Part shown: in pieces, positions 1 to 9,700 of the stretch
Layout: each line of letters starts with the position of its first letter
How positions within the stretch are numbered: the stretch's first letter is position 1
From: Parvicella tangerina
Lineage (GTDB): Bacteria > Bacteroidota > Bacteroidia > Flavobacteriales_D > Parvicellaceae
DNA: 64,000 bases
Assembly (NCBI RefSeq): GCF_907165195.1
Contig: NZ_OU015584.1
Span: 3,854,978 to 3,918,977, forward strand
Direction of reading: 5' to 3'
Position numbers and translations under genes: made by a program
The notes under the pieces: model-generated
The model's input: the letters and a program-made list of their open reading frames with translations, nothing else
Told to the model about the DNA's origin: nothing
Databases searched by the model: none

Positions 1-873
1 ACGCAAGGTACGCGTATAATTTCTGGTAGCAGGTGCACCAGTAGTATGTCTACCTCCTAATACTCCCTGGTAACGTGTAGCAAAATCAATTGCAAAGATG
101 TCTTTGTCGTTGGTATTGAAAGCGTCATCTGTATCTTTAATTCCCCAGGTTACTCCTGTGATAAAACCAGTTCCAGATAAGGTCACGTTTACCGTTTTTA
201 AGAGTGTTCCGTTCGTTCCAACAGCATATCCGATCACGTCATCGTAGAAGTAGACATCATAAAGGTCTGTTCCTGGTGGATTAGGAATCACAACGTTACT
301 GCTGATGTCATCCACGTCTGTCAACGACTTAATGTAGATCATGCTCTCATCGTTTCCTACAGCCACGTACGTGTCATTTCGTTCAAAAGCATACACTCCA
401 CGTAGTTTTTGTGTTCCTGTAGGAATATCCGCATTGGCTACTGCATTCCAAGTTAACCCTCCATCTGCCGTTAGCCAAACCCTACCGTTTGCATTCGGAC
501 CACCTACAATGATTCCATTATTTGCATCTGAAAAGGTAATATCATGTAACGGATAATTCCCTGACGTAGGAATCGCTGATGCACTCAAAGGTGTAGTCAA
601 ACCACTATTGGCTTTAGCCACATACTTTTGATTTCCAACAATGATTGCATCCGAGCCTGACTGTGTGTAAACTGCATTTACATTCGGGAGCGTTCCACCT
701 GGGAATCCACCGGATGGTAATACCGTAGTCCAGCTAAATCCTCCATTATCTGTGTACCTAACGGTGTAGTCATCTCCAATTACATAACCATTGGTTATCG
801 TGCTAAAGTGTACATCCCTCAACCTAGGCGTATAGACATCCTTAATTTTTATTGCTTTGACTTTTAAAATGTT
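1..873 (-). CDS. Ycf48/BNR-like beta-propeller protein, 3' part, no start codon (possible 5'-truncated gene)
   Basis: An open frame reads leftward off the window edge. It encodes beta-propeller strands of the Ycf48/BNR kind: repeated units such as RDVHFSTITNGYVIGDD, then TDNGGFSW, and later DITFSDANNGIIVGG with TADGGLTW and VYFYDDVIGYAVGTNGTLLKT. In Bacteroidota such propellers are usually secreted T9SS cargo, but the C-terminus lies outside the window. The frame is open back to a stop at about 874-876 and contains no ATG or GTG before the first repeat. The only conventional start is a TTG at 822, inside the first repeat, and no signal peptide is present. The divergent sua5 gene begins only 25 bases away, so there is no room for a missing N-terminus. 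The gene is therefore probably truncated or a remnant. The family call is from motif recognition. Confidence 0.55.
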
Positions 874-897
874 TCAAGAGTATCAGTCACGTTAACA

Positions 898-1845
898 ATG
901 ACAGCAGTAGAAGAAGCTATTGATAGGTTGAGTAATGAAGAAGTAGTAGTTATTCCAACCGAAACGGTTTATGGGCTTGCAGCTTCAGCAATATCGGAAA
1001 AAGCAATTGCCAAAATATTTGAGATTAAAAACCGTCCTCAAACGAACCCCTTAATCGTTCATATCTCAAGCATTGATGATCTTGAAAGAGTTGCTAAAAA
1101 CATACCTAAATCAGCCTATGATCTTGCTCATGTTTTTTGGCCTGGTCCGCTAACGTTAATTCTTGAAAAACAGCCTCACATCTCAGACTTAATAACATCA
1201 GGAAAAAATACAGTAGCTGTTCGGATTCCTCAGCACCCTATTGCTCTTAATATCATTTCGCTTTTTAACTACCCTATTGTTGCTCCAAGTGCAAATAAAT
1301 CAAACCATATCAGTCCAACATCAGCAGCGCATGTTTTAGAGAGTCTTGGTGACAGGACTCCGTTCATTGTAGATGGTGGAACATCCACAAGAGGTCTCGA
1401 GTCTACAATAGTTGGCTTTGCAAGTGAAAGCGCTGTCATCTACAGACATGGAGCTATTTCAAAAGAGGAAATTGAAGCGGTTTTAAATGAAGAGGTTAGG
1501 TTTATAGATTCAGATGATCAATCCATCTCTCCTGGGAGATCAAAAAAGCATTACTCCCCACGAACGCCTCTCATTTTGACTGAAGATATTTTCCAATCAT
1601 TAAAAGACTACTCGTCTGAAAAGGTTGGGCTTCTATTGTTCAAGAAGAATGAGCAACTAGAAAAGCAATATCCAACGAAGGTGCTTTCTAATTTGGGAAA
1701 CTTAACTGAGGCTTCAACAAACCTATACAAGTTCTTGTACGATTTAGAGCGACAAAAGTTGGACTTAATCATTGCCGAAGTATGTCCTGACAATGGACTC
1801 GGACGTTCAATAAATGATCGGTTAATTCGAGCCGCAAGCGCCTAG
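898..1845 (+). CDS. sua5: Threonylcarbamoyl-AMP synthase, Sua5/YrdC/TsaC family
   Basis: This enzyme makes threonylcarbamoyl-AMP from threonine, bicarbonate and ATP in the cytoplasm. It is the first step of the universal t6A37 modification of ANN-decoding tRNAs. The YrdC domain spans roughly residues 1-185, with PTETVYGLAA near the start, KNRPQTNPL (nucleotide/threonine site), WPGPLTLIL, VAVRIPQHP and PIVAPSANKSNHISPT. The 315-residue length and the C-terminal part (about 200-315) fit the longer Sua5 type rather than the short TsaC type. The linker SISPGRSKKHYSPRTPL is typical of Sua5. Start is ATG at 898. It is monocistronic and convergent with the cold-shock gene, with a shared terminator between them. 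Confidence 0.95.
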   Translation: MTAVEEAIDRLSNEEVVVIPTETVYGLAASAISEKAIAKIFEIKNRPQTNPLIVHISSIDDLERVAKNIPKSAYDLAHVFWPGPLTLILEKQPHISDLITSGKNTVAVRIPQHPIALNIISLFNYPIVAPSANKSNHISPTSAAHVLESLGDRTPFIVDGGTSTRGLESTIVGFASESAVIYRHGAISKEEIEAVLNEEVRFIDSDDQSISPGRSKKHYSPRTPLILTEDIFQSLKDYSSEKVGLLLFKKNEQLEKQYPTKVLSNLGNLTEASTNLYKFLYDLERQKLDLIIAEVCPDNGLGRSINDRLIRAASA

Positions 1846-1861
1846 ATAATGCCATTAATGA

Positions 1862-1895
1862 AAAAAGCCCAACCTGTAAATAGATTGGGCTTTTT
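1862..1895. terminator. Bidirectional rho-independent terminator between sua5 and the cold-shock gene
   Basis: A perfect 11-bp stem, AAAAAGCCCAA paired with TTGGGCTTTTT, with a 12-base loop. It has A-runs on one side and T-runs on the other, so it can end transcription from both converging genes. Confidence 0.85.
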
Positions 1896-1909
1896 CTTCG
1901 TTCTTAAGT

Positions 1910-2101
1910 TTAAGCTCTTTTAACATCTACAGCGTTAAGACCTTTTTGTCCCTGCTGCGTTTCAAAAGTTACTTGATCATCTTCTCTAATTCTATCAACC
2001 AGTCCTGACTTATGTACGAATACGTCCTCTCCTGTTTGATCATCTTTAATAAATCCGAATCCTTTTTCTGTGTTGAAAAATTTTACTGTTCCTGTTTTCA
2101 T
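1910..2101 (-). CDS. Cold-shock domain protein (CspA family)
   Basis: A 63-residue single OB-fold RNA chaperone. The RNP1-like KGFGFIKDD and RNP2-like VFVHKSGL motifs that bind single-stranded nucleic acid are both present, and the N-terminus MKTGTVKFFN is typical. It is expected to melt mRNA secondary structure, especially after temperature downshift. It lies downstream of a DEAD-box RNA helicase and a small basic protein on the same strand, a common Bacteroidota cold-adaptation cluster. The spacing suggests co-transcription, but I see no internal promoter evidence either way. Confidence 0.95.
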   Translation of the reverse strand: MKTGTVKFFNTEKGFGFIKDDQTGEDVFVHKSGLVDRIREDDQVTFETQQGQKGLNAVDVKRA

Positions 2102-2115
2102 TTTTGATATATGTA

Positions 2116-2325
2116 TTAATTATTATTCTGATTTTCATTGTCAGCTTTTTGCTGCTTTTCCTCCTGGGTAAGTGTTTTATTAACAGGTGCGCTATCCCAG
2201 TCAATTTCAGCACCGCCTGTACTATTCTGTCTTCTTTCTTCTTTTTTGGCTTGTTTTTCTTTCTTCCTCTTAGCCTTCTCTCTTTCTTTCTGTTTTTTAA
2301 TAAATGCGTTTTGCGATTTTGCCAT
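2116..2325 (-). CDS. Small, highly charged hypothetical protein in the cold-shock cluster
   Basis: A 69-residue protein with a Lys/Glu/Arg-rich helical first half (MAKSQNAFIKKQKEREKAKRK...) and a Gln/Asn-rich tail. It has no signal peptide or membrane segment. The composition suggests an RNA-binding or disordered accessory protein. It sits between the helicase (upstream, 17-base gap) and the cold-shock gene (downstream, 14-base gap) and is probably in their operon. Similar small basic ORFs are commonly seen next to csp genes in Bacteroidota, but no precise function is known to me. The opposite-strand open frames here reflect its low complexity. Confidence 0.75.
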   Translation of the reverse strand: MAKSQNAFIKKQKEREKAKRKKEKQAKKEERRQNSTGGAEIDWDSAPVNKTLTQEEKQQKADNENQNNN

Positions 2326-2342
2326 ATTACTTTTTTCGTTTT

Positions 2343-3515
2343 TTAATCTATGAATGTATAAGCGTGCCCCATTTTTCCGGCACGACCTGTTCTTCCAATT
2401 CTATGAATATAACTATCCATTGAGGTTGGCGGTTGATAGTTGATGACATGAGTAATATCTGAAATGTCAATTCCTCTAGCCACAACATCTGTTGCTATTA
2501 ACACCTGAATATTACTGTTTTTAAACTTCCTGAGAGCGGACACGCGATAATTTTGCGATTTATCTCCATGGATCATGTCAGTTCTAATTCCTTTCTTCCG
2601 CAATTGTTGATTTAACTTGTTTACGGTTCTTTTCGTTTCAGCAAAGATCAACACCTTCTTAAACTCTTTATTTTCGAGCATGCTGGTCAATAATCCTAGC
2701 TTATCTCTTCCTCCTACTTTTACTATGTCCTGTTCAACAGAGTCTGTAGAAGTTGTGCCCGAGCTCACGCTAATATGAAATGGATTATCTACCAACTCCT
2801 CAATCAAATCATATTGCGTTTGGTCAATCGTTGCAGAAAACAACATTGTCTGCTTCCTCTTCGGCATTGCGGCCGCAATCTTCTGAACATCTTTTACAAA
2901 TCCCATGTCCAACATCCTATCGAACTCATCCAACACCAAAATATCAAAACCTCCTAGGCGCAAGGCTTTCTGATTCATCATGTCAAGGATTCGTCCGGGG
3001 GTTCCGATAATAAAATCATTTGGCCTTCTTAACTTGGCGATGTCTTTATTCACGTTTGTTCCTCCAATCAAGGTGGAAGAATACAATTTCATTCCTTTCG
3101 TAATACTCTTGAACTCCTGCTCCACTTGAAGTGCCAGCTCTCTTGTTGGCAGCACAATTAGTGTTTGAAATTTCTTATTGTTTGTTAGTAATTGCTGTAT
3201 AATCGGAATTAAAAAGGCTCCTGTTTTTCCTGTTCCAGTATTAGCAATTCCTACAACATCTCTTCCTTCCACTAGATCTTCGTATGTCTTGGACTGAATT
3301 TCTGTGGGGTTAACATACCCTTTCTTCGCTATCGTTTCCTTGAGGCTTTCATGGATATCCATTTCACTAAAAGAAAGTGGGGCAATAAACTCAATTTCTT
3401 CAACAGGCTGTGCTTGCTTAATAAAATTAGAGGGGTCTAAAGCTTTTTTATTTCTAAAATTTCTATTCTGAGGACGCCTCCCTGAGGGACGTCTTCTGTG
3501 TCTTTTCTTTTGCAT
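2343..3515 (-). CDS. DEAD-box ATP-dependent RNA helicase (RhlE-like)
   Basis: A 390-residue helicase that unwinds RNA duplexes using ATP, probably in cold adaptation or ribosome assembly. In order, the motifs are: Q motif (NPTEIQSKTY), motif I (ANTGTGKT), Ia (PTRELALQ), Ib (GTPGR), II (DEFD, a common Bacteroidota variant of DEAD), III (SAT), IV-like FAETKRT, V (ATDVVARGID) and VI (HRIGRTGRAG). The N-terminal 25 residues are Arg/Lys-rich. The C-terminus ends soon after motif VI, so the long basic tail of many RhlE proteins is absent. It is the first gene of the csp cluster. Confidence 0.95.
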   Translation of the reverse strand: MQKKRHRRRPSGRRPQNRNFRNKKALDPSNFIKQAQPVEEIEFIAPLSFSEMDIHESLKETIAKKGYVNPTEIQSKTYEDLVEGRDVVGIANTGTGKTGAFLIPIIQQLLTNNKKFQTLIVLPTRELALQVEQEFKSITKGMKLYSSTLIGGTNVNKDIAKLRRPNDFIIGTPGRILDMMNQKALRLGGFDILVLDEFDRMLDMGFVKDVQKIAAAMPKRKQTMLFSATIDQTQYDLIEELVDNPFHISVSSGTTSTDSVEQDIVKVGGRDKLGLLTSMLENKEFKKVLIFAETKRTVNKLNQQLRKKGIRTDMIHGDKSQNYRVSALRKFKNSNIQVLIATDVVARGIDISDITHVINYQPPTSMDSYIHRIGRTGRAGKMGHAYTFID

Positions 3516-3536
3516 TTTAAATTGTAATTGTAAATA

Positions 3537-4646
3537 TTAATTGATTGCTGGACGCATGTTTCCAAGCGTTCTCAGCATTTTCAAATGTCTCCAAAGAGCC
3601 ACGAAGAAGTTTTCATTAACGTAATAGGGCAACCCATAATCCTGTGCCGTCTCAGCAATGATCTTACTGATTTTACGATAATGAACATGGCTAATATTCG
3701 GAAATAAATGATGTTCTATTTGATAATTAAGTCCCCCTATGAACCACGAAAAAACGGGCGCATTTTGAGAGAAGTTACTCGTGTTTCGAAGTTGGTGCTC
3801 AAACCAACTTACATCGATTAAATTGTTTTCATCTGCTTGTGGGAAGCTCATGTCTGGCATAACGTGTGCCAATTGAAAGATGATACTGATCAATAGTCCT
3901 GTAATAAAGTGACTAATGAAAAAACCAGCTAGTATCCATCCAATACCTGCGCCATTAAATAGCATTGGTATCAACAACACATAACTGTAGTAGAATAGCT
4001 TCCAAAAGATAGTGATGAAAATTTCTTTGGTATACTCTTTATCATCTCTTATCAAGCCTTTCTTTCTATACTTATTTAAGGCGATAAAATCTTTTGCTGT
4101 CACCCAATAGACCGTCATCATACCATAAAAAATCCAGGCATATAAATGCTGGAATTTATGAATCCAGTACTTTTTCTTATTTGGTGAAAATGATAAGAAA
4201 AAGGGGGTGTCAATATCTTCATCGTGATCGTCTATGTTCGTAAATGTGTGATGAAGTACATTATGCTGGAGTTTCCAAACGGCTGAACTACAACCCACAA
4301 AATCTAATGTTTTGCCAAATAAGTTATTGATTTTACTTCGTCTGGAAAGTGAGCCGTGGTTGGCATCATGCATAATTCCCATGCCTACACCTGCCATTCC
4401 AATACCACTCACTACATACATCATAATAACCCAAAAAGGGTGACTGATGACGTTAGCACCTATTAAAGCTAATGGTGTTGCATAAATACTAAGCATAACG
4501 ATTGCCTTGACATACAACTGCCAGCCACCTTGCTTTTGCTTATTACTGTCCTTAAAGTAATTGTTAATGCGTGATTTTAATTCCTTAGTGAAATCTTTAT
4601 CTCGCGTCTTGGAGAATTGAATACGTTTGATAATCTGTCTTTTAAT
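3537..4646 (-). CDS. Membrane fatty acid desaturase, front-end/linoleoyl-CoA type; start codon unclear
   Basis: An integral-membrane di-iron desaturase that inserts a double bond into an acyl chain. Three histidine boxes are visible: HDANH, HNVLHH and QIEHH. The Gln in the third box is typical of front-end desaturases. Hydrophobic segments flank the boxes. The conserved N-terminus of this family (FSKTRDKDFTKELKSRINNYF) is encoded upstream of the first conventional in-frame start, a TTG at 4517. The frame stays open to about 4667 but has no ATG, GTG or further TTG. The end given here assumes an ATT initiator at 4646, giving about 369 residues, near family length. A sequencing error or very rare start codon are the alternatives. 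Function is sure, start is not. Confidence 0.85.
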   Translation of the reverse strand: MKRQIIKRIQFSKTRDKDFTKELKSRINNYFKDSNKQKQGGWQLYVKAIVMLSIYATPLALIGANVISHPFWVIMMYVVSGIGMAGVGMGIMHDANHGSLSRRSKINNLFGKTLDFVGCSSAVWKLQHNVLHHTFTNIDDHDEDIDTPFFLSFSPNKKKYWIHKFQHLYAWIFYGMMTVYWVTAKDFIALNKYRKKGLIRDDKEYTKEIFITIFWKLFYYSYVLLIPMLFNGAGIGWILAGFFISHFITGLLISIIFQLAHVMPDMSFPQADENNLIDVSWFEHQLRNTSNFSQNAPVFSWFIGGLNYQIEHHLFPNISHVHYRKISKIIAETAQDYGLPYYVNENFFVALWRHLKMLRTLGNMRPAIN

Positions 4647-4862
4647 TATATACTTGGCATAAATCAGCTATAATCAAAGACAACCTTCCGTTGACTCCAT
4701 AAGGAGACTTATGCGTTTTGAAATCAATACGGAAATGAAATAAGAACAGATAAATCTGGTATTCGAATTTTAGTTCTGAATTCTTTCAACGGCACAAATA
4801 TACACAAAATTCTTTAATTACAACTTTAAGTCGTTTTCTGACCAACATCATTTGGTTCTAAA

Positions 4863-4870
4863 TACATTTG
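4863..4870 (+). promoter_or_regulatory. Candidate Bacteroidetes -7 element for the thioesterase gene
   Basis: TACATTTG matches the TAnnTTTG -7 consensus and lies 23 bases before the ATG at 4894. I found no convincing -33 TTG at the usual spacing. Confidence 0.4.
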
Positions 4871-4893
4871 TGCAAACTTTAATTTTCAAACTC

Positions 4894-5340
4894 ATGGATA
4901 TCGATTTATCGACCTTTAAGTTTAGCTTCCCGATCCAAATGAGGTGGAGCGATATGGATCCACTTGGTCACGCCAATAATGGAATTTATGTTACCTATTT
5001 TGAGATTGCAAGAGGCAAATATATGATAGAAGCGTGCCCTAACTGGAACTGGGAAAAAGATATGTTCCTGATTGCTAGTGTTACGGTTGATTTTCATAGA
5101 GAGTTGTTATTAACAGCCGAAGACGCTAAGGTTCATATCAGAACTTCGGACATTGGAAATAAAAGCTTTGTGTTGGATTATGTCATAACATCGGTAAAGA
5201 ATGGTGAAACGATCATTCATGCCTCGGGGAATACAACGCAAATCATGTTTGATATGAAATCTCGGAAAACAATAAAAATACCTAATTGGGTTAGAGCTTC
5301 TTTGATAGATTTTGACAATGTGGTTACTGATGTTTCATAA
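4894..5340 (+). CDS. Acyl-CoA thioesterase, 4HBT hotdog-fold family
   Basis: A 148-residue single hotdog-domain enzyme expected to hydrolyse an acyl-CoA thioester in the cytoplasm. The 4-hydroxybenzoyl-CoA-thioesterase-type motif WSDMDPLGHANNGIYVTYFE carries the catalytic Asp and the start of the hot-dog helix. The chain length fits the family (130-160). I chose the ATG at 4894 over an upstream in-frame TTG at 4852, because a -7 promoter motif lies between the two and the extra 14 residues are not family-like. It diverges from the desaturase, which hints at a shared role in lipid metabolism, but the true substrate cannot be read from sequence. Confidence 0.88.
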   Translation: MDIDLSTFKFSFPIQMRWSDMDPLGHANNGIYVTYFEIARGKYMIEACPNWNWEKDMFLIASVTVDFHRELLLTAEDAKVHIRTSDIGNKSFVLDYVITSVKNGETIIHASGNTTQIMFDMKSRKTIKIPNWVRASLIDFDNVVTDVS

Positions 5341-5356
5341 CTTAACAATCATTTTG

Positions 5357-5364
5357 TAAATTTG
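5357..5364 (+). promoter_or_regulatory. Candidate -7 element for the S24-type regulator gene
   Basis: TAAATTTG fits TAnnTTTG and lies 15 bases upstream of the ATG at 5380. No good -33 TTG at standard spacing was seen. Confidence 0.35.
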
Positions 5365-5379
5365 GTTCAAATTGAAACA

Positions 5380-6075
5380 ATGAGTTTGATCGTTGAAAAC
5401 ATGAAGTTTCTCCGCAAACACTTTAAGAATCTCACTCAATATGAGATTTCCGACAAGATCGCGGTGAGTAGATCCAGGTATGCATCTTACGAAACGGGAA
5501 GGATAGAAGTGCCTATTGACGTATTAATTCGCCTATCCAAATTCTATAACATTACCATTGATGTCATGCTCAAAGTAGATTTAACCACGGTTTCTCTTGA
5601 GCATCTCATGAAGTTGGATAACAACAGAATTCTTCTTCCTTTAAAAATGGATGACGAAGGAAATGACAATTACATTGAGTTGATTCCACAGAGAGCTTCC
5701 GCAGGGTATCTTGAAGGCTATGCTGATGCAGAATACATTGAAAACCTTGATGCGTTCACACTACCCTTCTTAACAACCGGTAAACACCGTGCATTTCAGA
5801 TCCAGGGAGACTCGATGCTTCCGCTACAGAGTGGATCATACGTAGTTGGTAAGCTCGTAGAACGAATGGCTGATCTAAAGAAAGAGAAAACGTATGTTGT
5901 ACTTACCAGAAACGAAGGTTGTACATACAAACGGGTGATACCTCATCCTCGCAAAAAAACGTTAGAGTTGATTCCAGATAACCCCAATTACGAAAAGTTT
6001 GAAGTACCTTATCATGATGTTTTAGAAATGTGGGAATTTGCTTGTGCGATTGAGACTTCGGACATGAAGAACTAG
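5380..6075 (+). CDS. XRE-family HTH regulator with C-terminal S24 (LexA/CI-like) peptidase domain
   Basis: A 231-residue repressor-like protein. Residues about 1-70 form an XRE/Cro helix-turn-helix (FLRKHFKNLTQYEISDKIAVSRSRYASYETGR). Residues about 105-225 form an S24 domain with an Ala-Gly cleavage-site-like ASAGY, the nucleophile Ser in GDSM and a Lys in CTYKRV at the position of the LexA general base. All three elements needed for LexA/CI-type autoproteolysis appear intact, so induction by cleavage is possible. Start chosen at the ATG at 5380; an upstream TTG at 5362 overlaps the -7 motif. No prophage genes are adjacent, so it looks like a resident host regulator. Its targets are unknown. 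Confidence 0.88.
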   Translation: MSLIVENMKFLRKHFKNLTQYEISDKIAVSRSRYASYETGRIEVPIDVLIRLSKFYNITIDVMLKVDLTTVSLEHLMKLDNNRILLPLKMDDEGNDNYIELIPQRASAGYLEGYADAEYIENLDAFTLPFLTTGKHRAFQIQGDSMLPLQSGSYVVGKLVERMADLKKEKTYVVLTRNEGCTYKRVIPHPRKKTLELIPDNPNYEKFEVPYHDVLEMWEFACAIETSDMKN

Positions 6076-6119
6076 CGTTTCTTTCTTATTCTTTATTTCG
6101 GATCATAGAAGAACCACCC

Positions 6120-6626
6120 TTACTTCGTCCGGGAGTACTTCAAATCAATACTTCTTTCAATGGTATTCTGAACTCCTTCTAGTGTAACTGATAAAGAGTC
6201 GTTTGGTAACTGCTTATAGATCAATTTTTGTGGAAAATCATTGGCTTTGTTTTCGAAAACCCACGTATTACTGGATGATGAGGTCAAGGTAAACGTGATC
6301 ATTGCTTGATTATCTGGACGCGCAACATACGTTAGTTTATCGTTAACAACCCTAATGGTTATTCTTTCTTTCACGGTGGTATCTGCTCCCTGCACATTAT
6401 ACCCGATACCACTTATGGAGTCAGGATAAACCGTCCATTTTTCATGAAGAAATAAAGGTGGTTGCTGAAACCCGAATGTAGTTTTATCTACCCAGGTGCC
6501 TTCTAACCAAACCATAGGTTCTAACGTATTGTTGACAATCACCTCCTGACTTTTTTCTGATTCTTCAGAATTACATGCCGAAAGCAGCACGATGAAGCTC
6601 GCAATTATTCCGATTTTCAAATCCAT
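6120..6626 (-). CDS. Lipoprotein with DUF6265-like (lipocalin-like) domain
   Basis: A 168-residue lipoprotein. The N-terminus has a hydrophobic stretch ending in the lipobox LLSAC, so it should be lipidated and membrane-anchored. The mature part contains WLEGTWVDKTTFG..., a beta-rich domain seen in DUF6265-type proteins (WLxGxW followed by E-x-W and I-x-G-x-G motifs). It is monocistronic, between the S24 regulator (convergent) and the large Ig-repeat gene. No function is known. The domain call rests on pattern recognition only. Confidence 0.7.
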   Translation of the reverse strand: MDLKIGIIASFIVLLSACNSEESEKSQEVIVNNTLEPMVWLEGTWVDKTTFGFQQPPLFLHEKWTVYPDSISGIGYNVQGADTTVKERITIRVVNDKLTYVARPDNQAMITFTLTSSSSNTWVFENKANDFPQKLIYKQLPNDSLSVTLEGVQNTIERSIDLKYSRTK

Positions 6627-6728
6627 TTTTCACAAATTTAACCTTAAAGTAAACAAGAAATCCTGACTCCGTTCCGATAATGATCAGCATTCGAGAATCA
6701 GGACCTCATGTGCGGTTAATTTTATCGT

Positions 6729-9700
6729 TTACCTACCTCCTCCAATTTTAGTTGGTGTAACACTCTTTGGCTTGGAAGGTGTTTTAGGTTTTACCGATTT
6801 TGGCGTGGTTGACTTACTACCCCCACTACCGGGTTTAATGGTATTCGTCTTACTTCCTCCTGAATCTGGCTTAATGGTATTCGTTTTGCTACCACCAGAG
6901 TTCGTATTTGTTTTACTTCCTCCCGAAGAGTTGGTTTTTCCACCAGTATTGGTTGGTTTGATGATCGTATTTCCTGGCTTAACTGTATTTGTAGGCTTTT
7001 TAACATCATTGATCTCCTTAAGTTTAGCATCAATTTCAGCTATTTTACTCTTTGCATAAGAGGAGTTAGGTTTCACCGACAATGCCTGCTTGTAATAAGT
7101 TTTAGCCGTAGAATACTTACCAGCTTTAAAGTAGAGGTCTGCTTTTTTAATTTTAGCATCGTATGCAGCATCAATTTCTTGTTGTTGCTTAATACTTTCA
7201 ATGGCAGTCATACGATTTCTTGGATGCTTCTCAGCTGGTTTTACCGAAGTTGCTTTTTGGTAGAAGTTATACGCTTCATCATACATCTTCTTGTTATAGT
7301 AGCTGTCCGCTTGCTGGATATAGCTATTATATTTTTCGGTCTTCTCCTGTTCCTCTTTCTGCTGTTGGCTTTGAGGATTCACCGTTCCCATTTGACTACC
7401 CGAATTACCGCCTTCATCGTCATTATTTCCAGAAGGATCATTTTCTCCGTTAGGTCCGCCTCCACCTTGACCAGGGTTACTAGAGTCTACACCATCCTGG
7501 TTATTTCCATGTCCATTGTTTCCGTTTCCATTTCCTTCGCCACCTTCGCCTTCACCACCAGAGCCTCCATTGGTATAGGTTCCATAACCTCCACCTGGGT
7601 TGATCGTTCCACTTCCACCATCATCGTTATTGTCATTCCCTTCATTATCATCAGAACCTCCAGAACACGTCACATAAACGGTTTGTGTATCTGTTCCATC
7701 AGGCGTAGTTGCCGTTACGGTAACCGTTACCACCTGACCTGCCTGAACAAAAGTTACAGGGATTGCAAACTGAACTACACTTGCTGAAAGTGCATTTGTT
7801 CTGACATTTGTAACTGTTATACCATCAACCGTGTAAGTGATCTCAGAAGCATTCGCATTACTCACTACCCCGGTCACATTAAAGCCAGTACAAGACGGAG
7901 CCGTAAATGGATTCGTACTTGTTGAACCAGTTACATTTCCTATACTCACTTCTGGTGGAGTAACCGGAATCGACACTTCAATAACCGTTTGATCCTGATC
8001 AGAACCAGCACTGTTGGTTCCACTAATCACAACGGTATGTGAGCCATTGTCAAGCGTAAGATTGCTGGTCAACACCTTAGAAGTATAACTATACGTAAAG
8101 TTCGTCACCTCTTGCCCATCTACCTTCATGGTAATTGCATTCTGACCAGACACGTTCAAGATATTCGCTTTCACCAAGACATTTGAGCTACTTGTTGTAT
8201 ATGGATCTTGTGCTGGTGTAGTGATCTCAACTTCTGGCTTAGGCAGTGGCTTATCAAAAACTACAGTAATATCTTCTGTCGTACTACCACAGTTGTTAGT
8301 TGCGGTAATCACAACCGGATTATTCCCTTCTAACAATGACGTTGTGAAGGACACTGTATTAGAAGCATTGTTAAAGCTATGTTGAACCGTACTTCCATTA
8401 ACTGTACAAACAATTTGATTTGCATTTGAAACCTCTGTCACTGTTGCAGATATTGTAACTCCTTTCGCTCTATTCGAGGTATAAGGGTTAGTCGTTGGGT
8501 TGGTAAACGTAATTACCGGCTCATTACACGCAACTGGTTTTGGCGTATAATTGATTGTTACTACCTTTTCTGTGGTCACATTACAATTATTTGTAGCACT
8601 CAGTGAGTAAGTTGAAGCTCCCTCATTAAGGTGTAGAAAGCATTCAAACAATCCTGTTGCTGGGTTATAATTGTAAGCAGAAGAAGGCGTTCCGTTCACT
8701 TTGAAAGTAATATTTGACGCATGCTCAATGGTTGCCACAATTGCTCCTTTACTATTTGAAGTGTTGAAGGTAATTGAAGCACTTGAACCTGATGTAGGCT
8801 GAGACAAGTTGATTACTGGATCAACACATTGTTCCTGTACATTAATCTCTGTTTCATCCATTGCCGATCCAGCAGGGTTAGTTGCAGTAACTTTCAAGGC
8901 GTGTGAGCCCATGCTAAGATTAAGCGGAACACTCACTTGCTTGGCACTTGCATTGTAACTAAAGTTTGCCACAGACTGTCCATCAAGATAAACTTGAATT
9001 TGACTCTTACCGTCCACTCCAGTAACGGAGGCTTTAGCTGTTAAATCACCATCAAAAGTCATATAGGGATTTACTGCTGGATTCGTAATGGTAACCGTTG
9101 GAGGAGCGACAGGTTTAGTATAGTTAATTACTACCGTACTGGTTGTCGTTCCACATTCGTTTCTAGCGGTAACCTCTACGTTATTCGTTCCAACTTTTAA
9201 TCCTCCTGCGATGGATAGGCTCCCTGTGTTCGCGTCAAAAACGAACTTCGTTGTTTGCCCATTCAATTTTACGTTCACTTTAGCCACATCAGTTACACCT
9301 AGCACCGAAGCACTTAAAGAAATGGCAGATGGACCCGTGAAGTCAAATGGCGTAGCGGATGGATAGGCCCAACTGATCACTGGGTCATCACATGGCTGCT
9401 CTTCTGGAGTATAGATATAAGTTACGCTCGCTATGGTAGTTCCACAGTTGTTGGTAGCTATGATCTGGTAGTTGTTTGCCCCCTCTTCCAAATGTAAGAA
9501 CGTTTCAAATGCTCCAGTTTTACTGTTATAGTTGTAACCAGGAGAAGAAACCCCATTGATCTTAAAGTCAAGAGAAGATGACCCTTCTATTTTTCCAACG
9601 ATGGCTCCCTTACTATTGGAAGTATTAATGGTCAGATTATTCCCTGAGTTACCACTTCCTGGAACCGTTTTCGTTTGAACTGTTGGCTGCGTTAAGTCAA

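Noticed and set aside
2104-2353. Hydrophobic + strand frames opposite the small charged gene
   Set aside because: They are antisense images of Lys/Glu codon runs in the gene at 2116-2325.
7179-7787. 202-codon open frame on the + strand opposite the giant Ig-repeat gene
   Set aside because: It lies wholly antisense to a clear coding gene with repeated domains, and its product is low-complexity without any recognisable motif.
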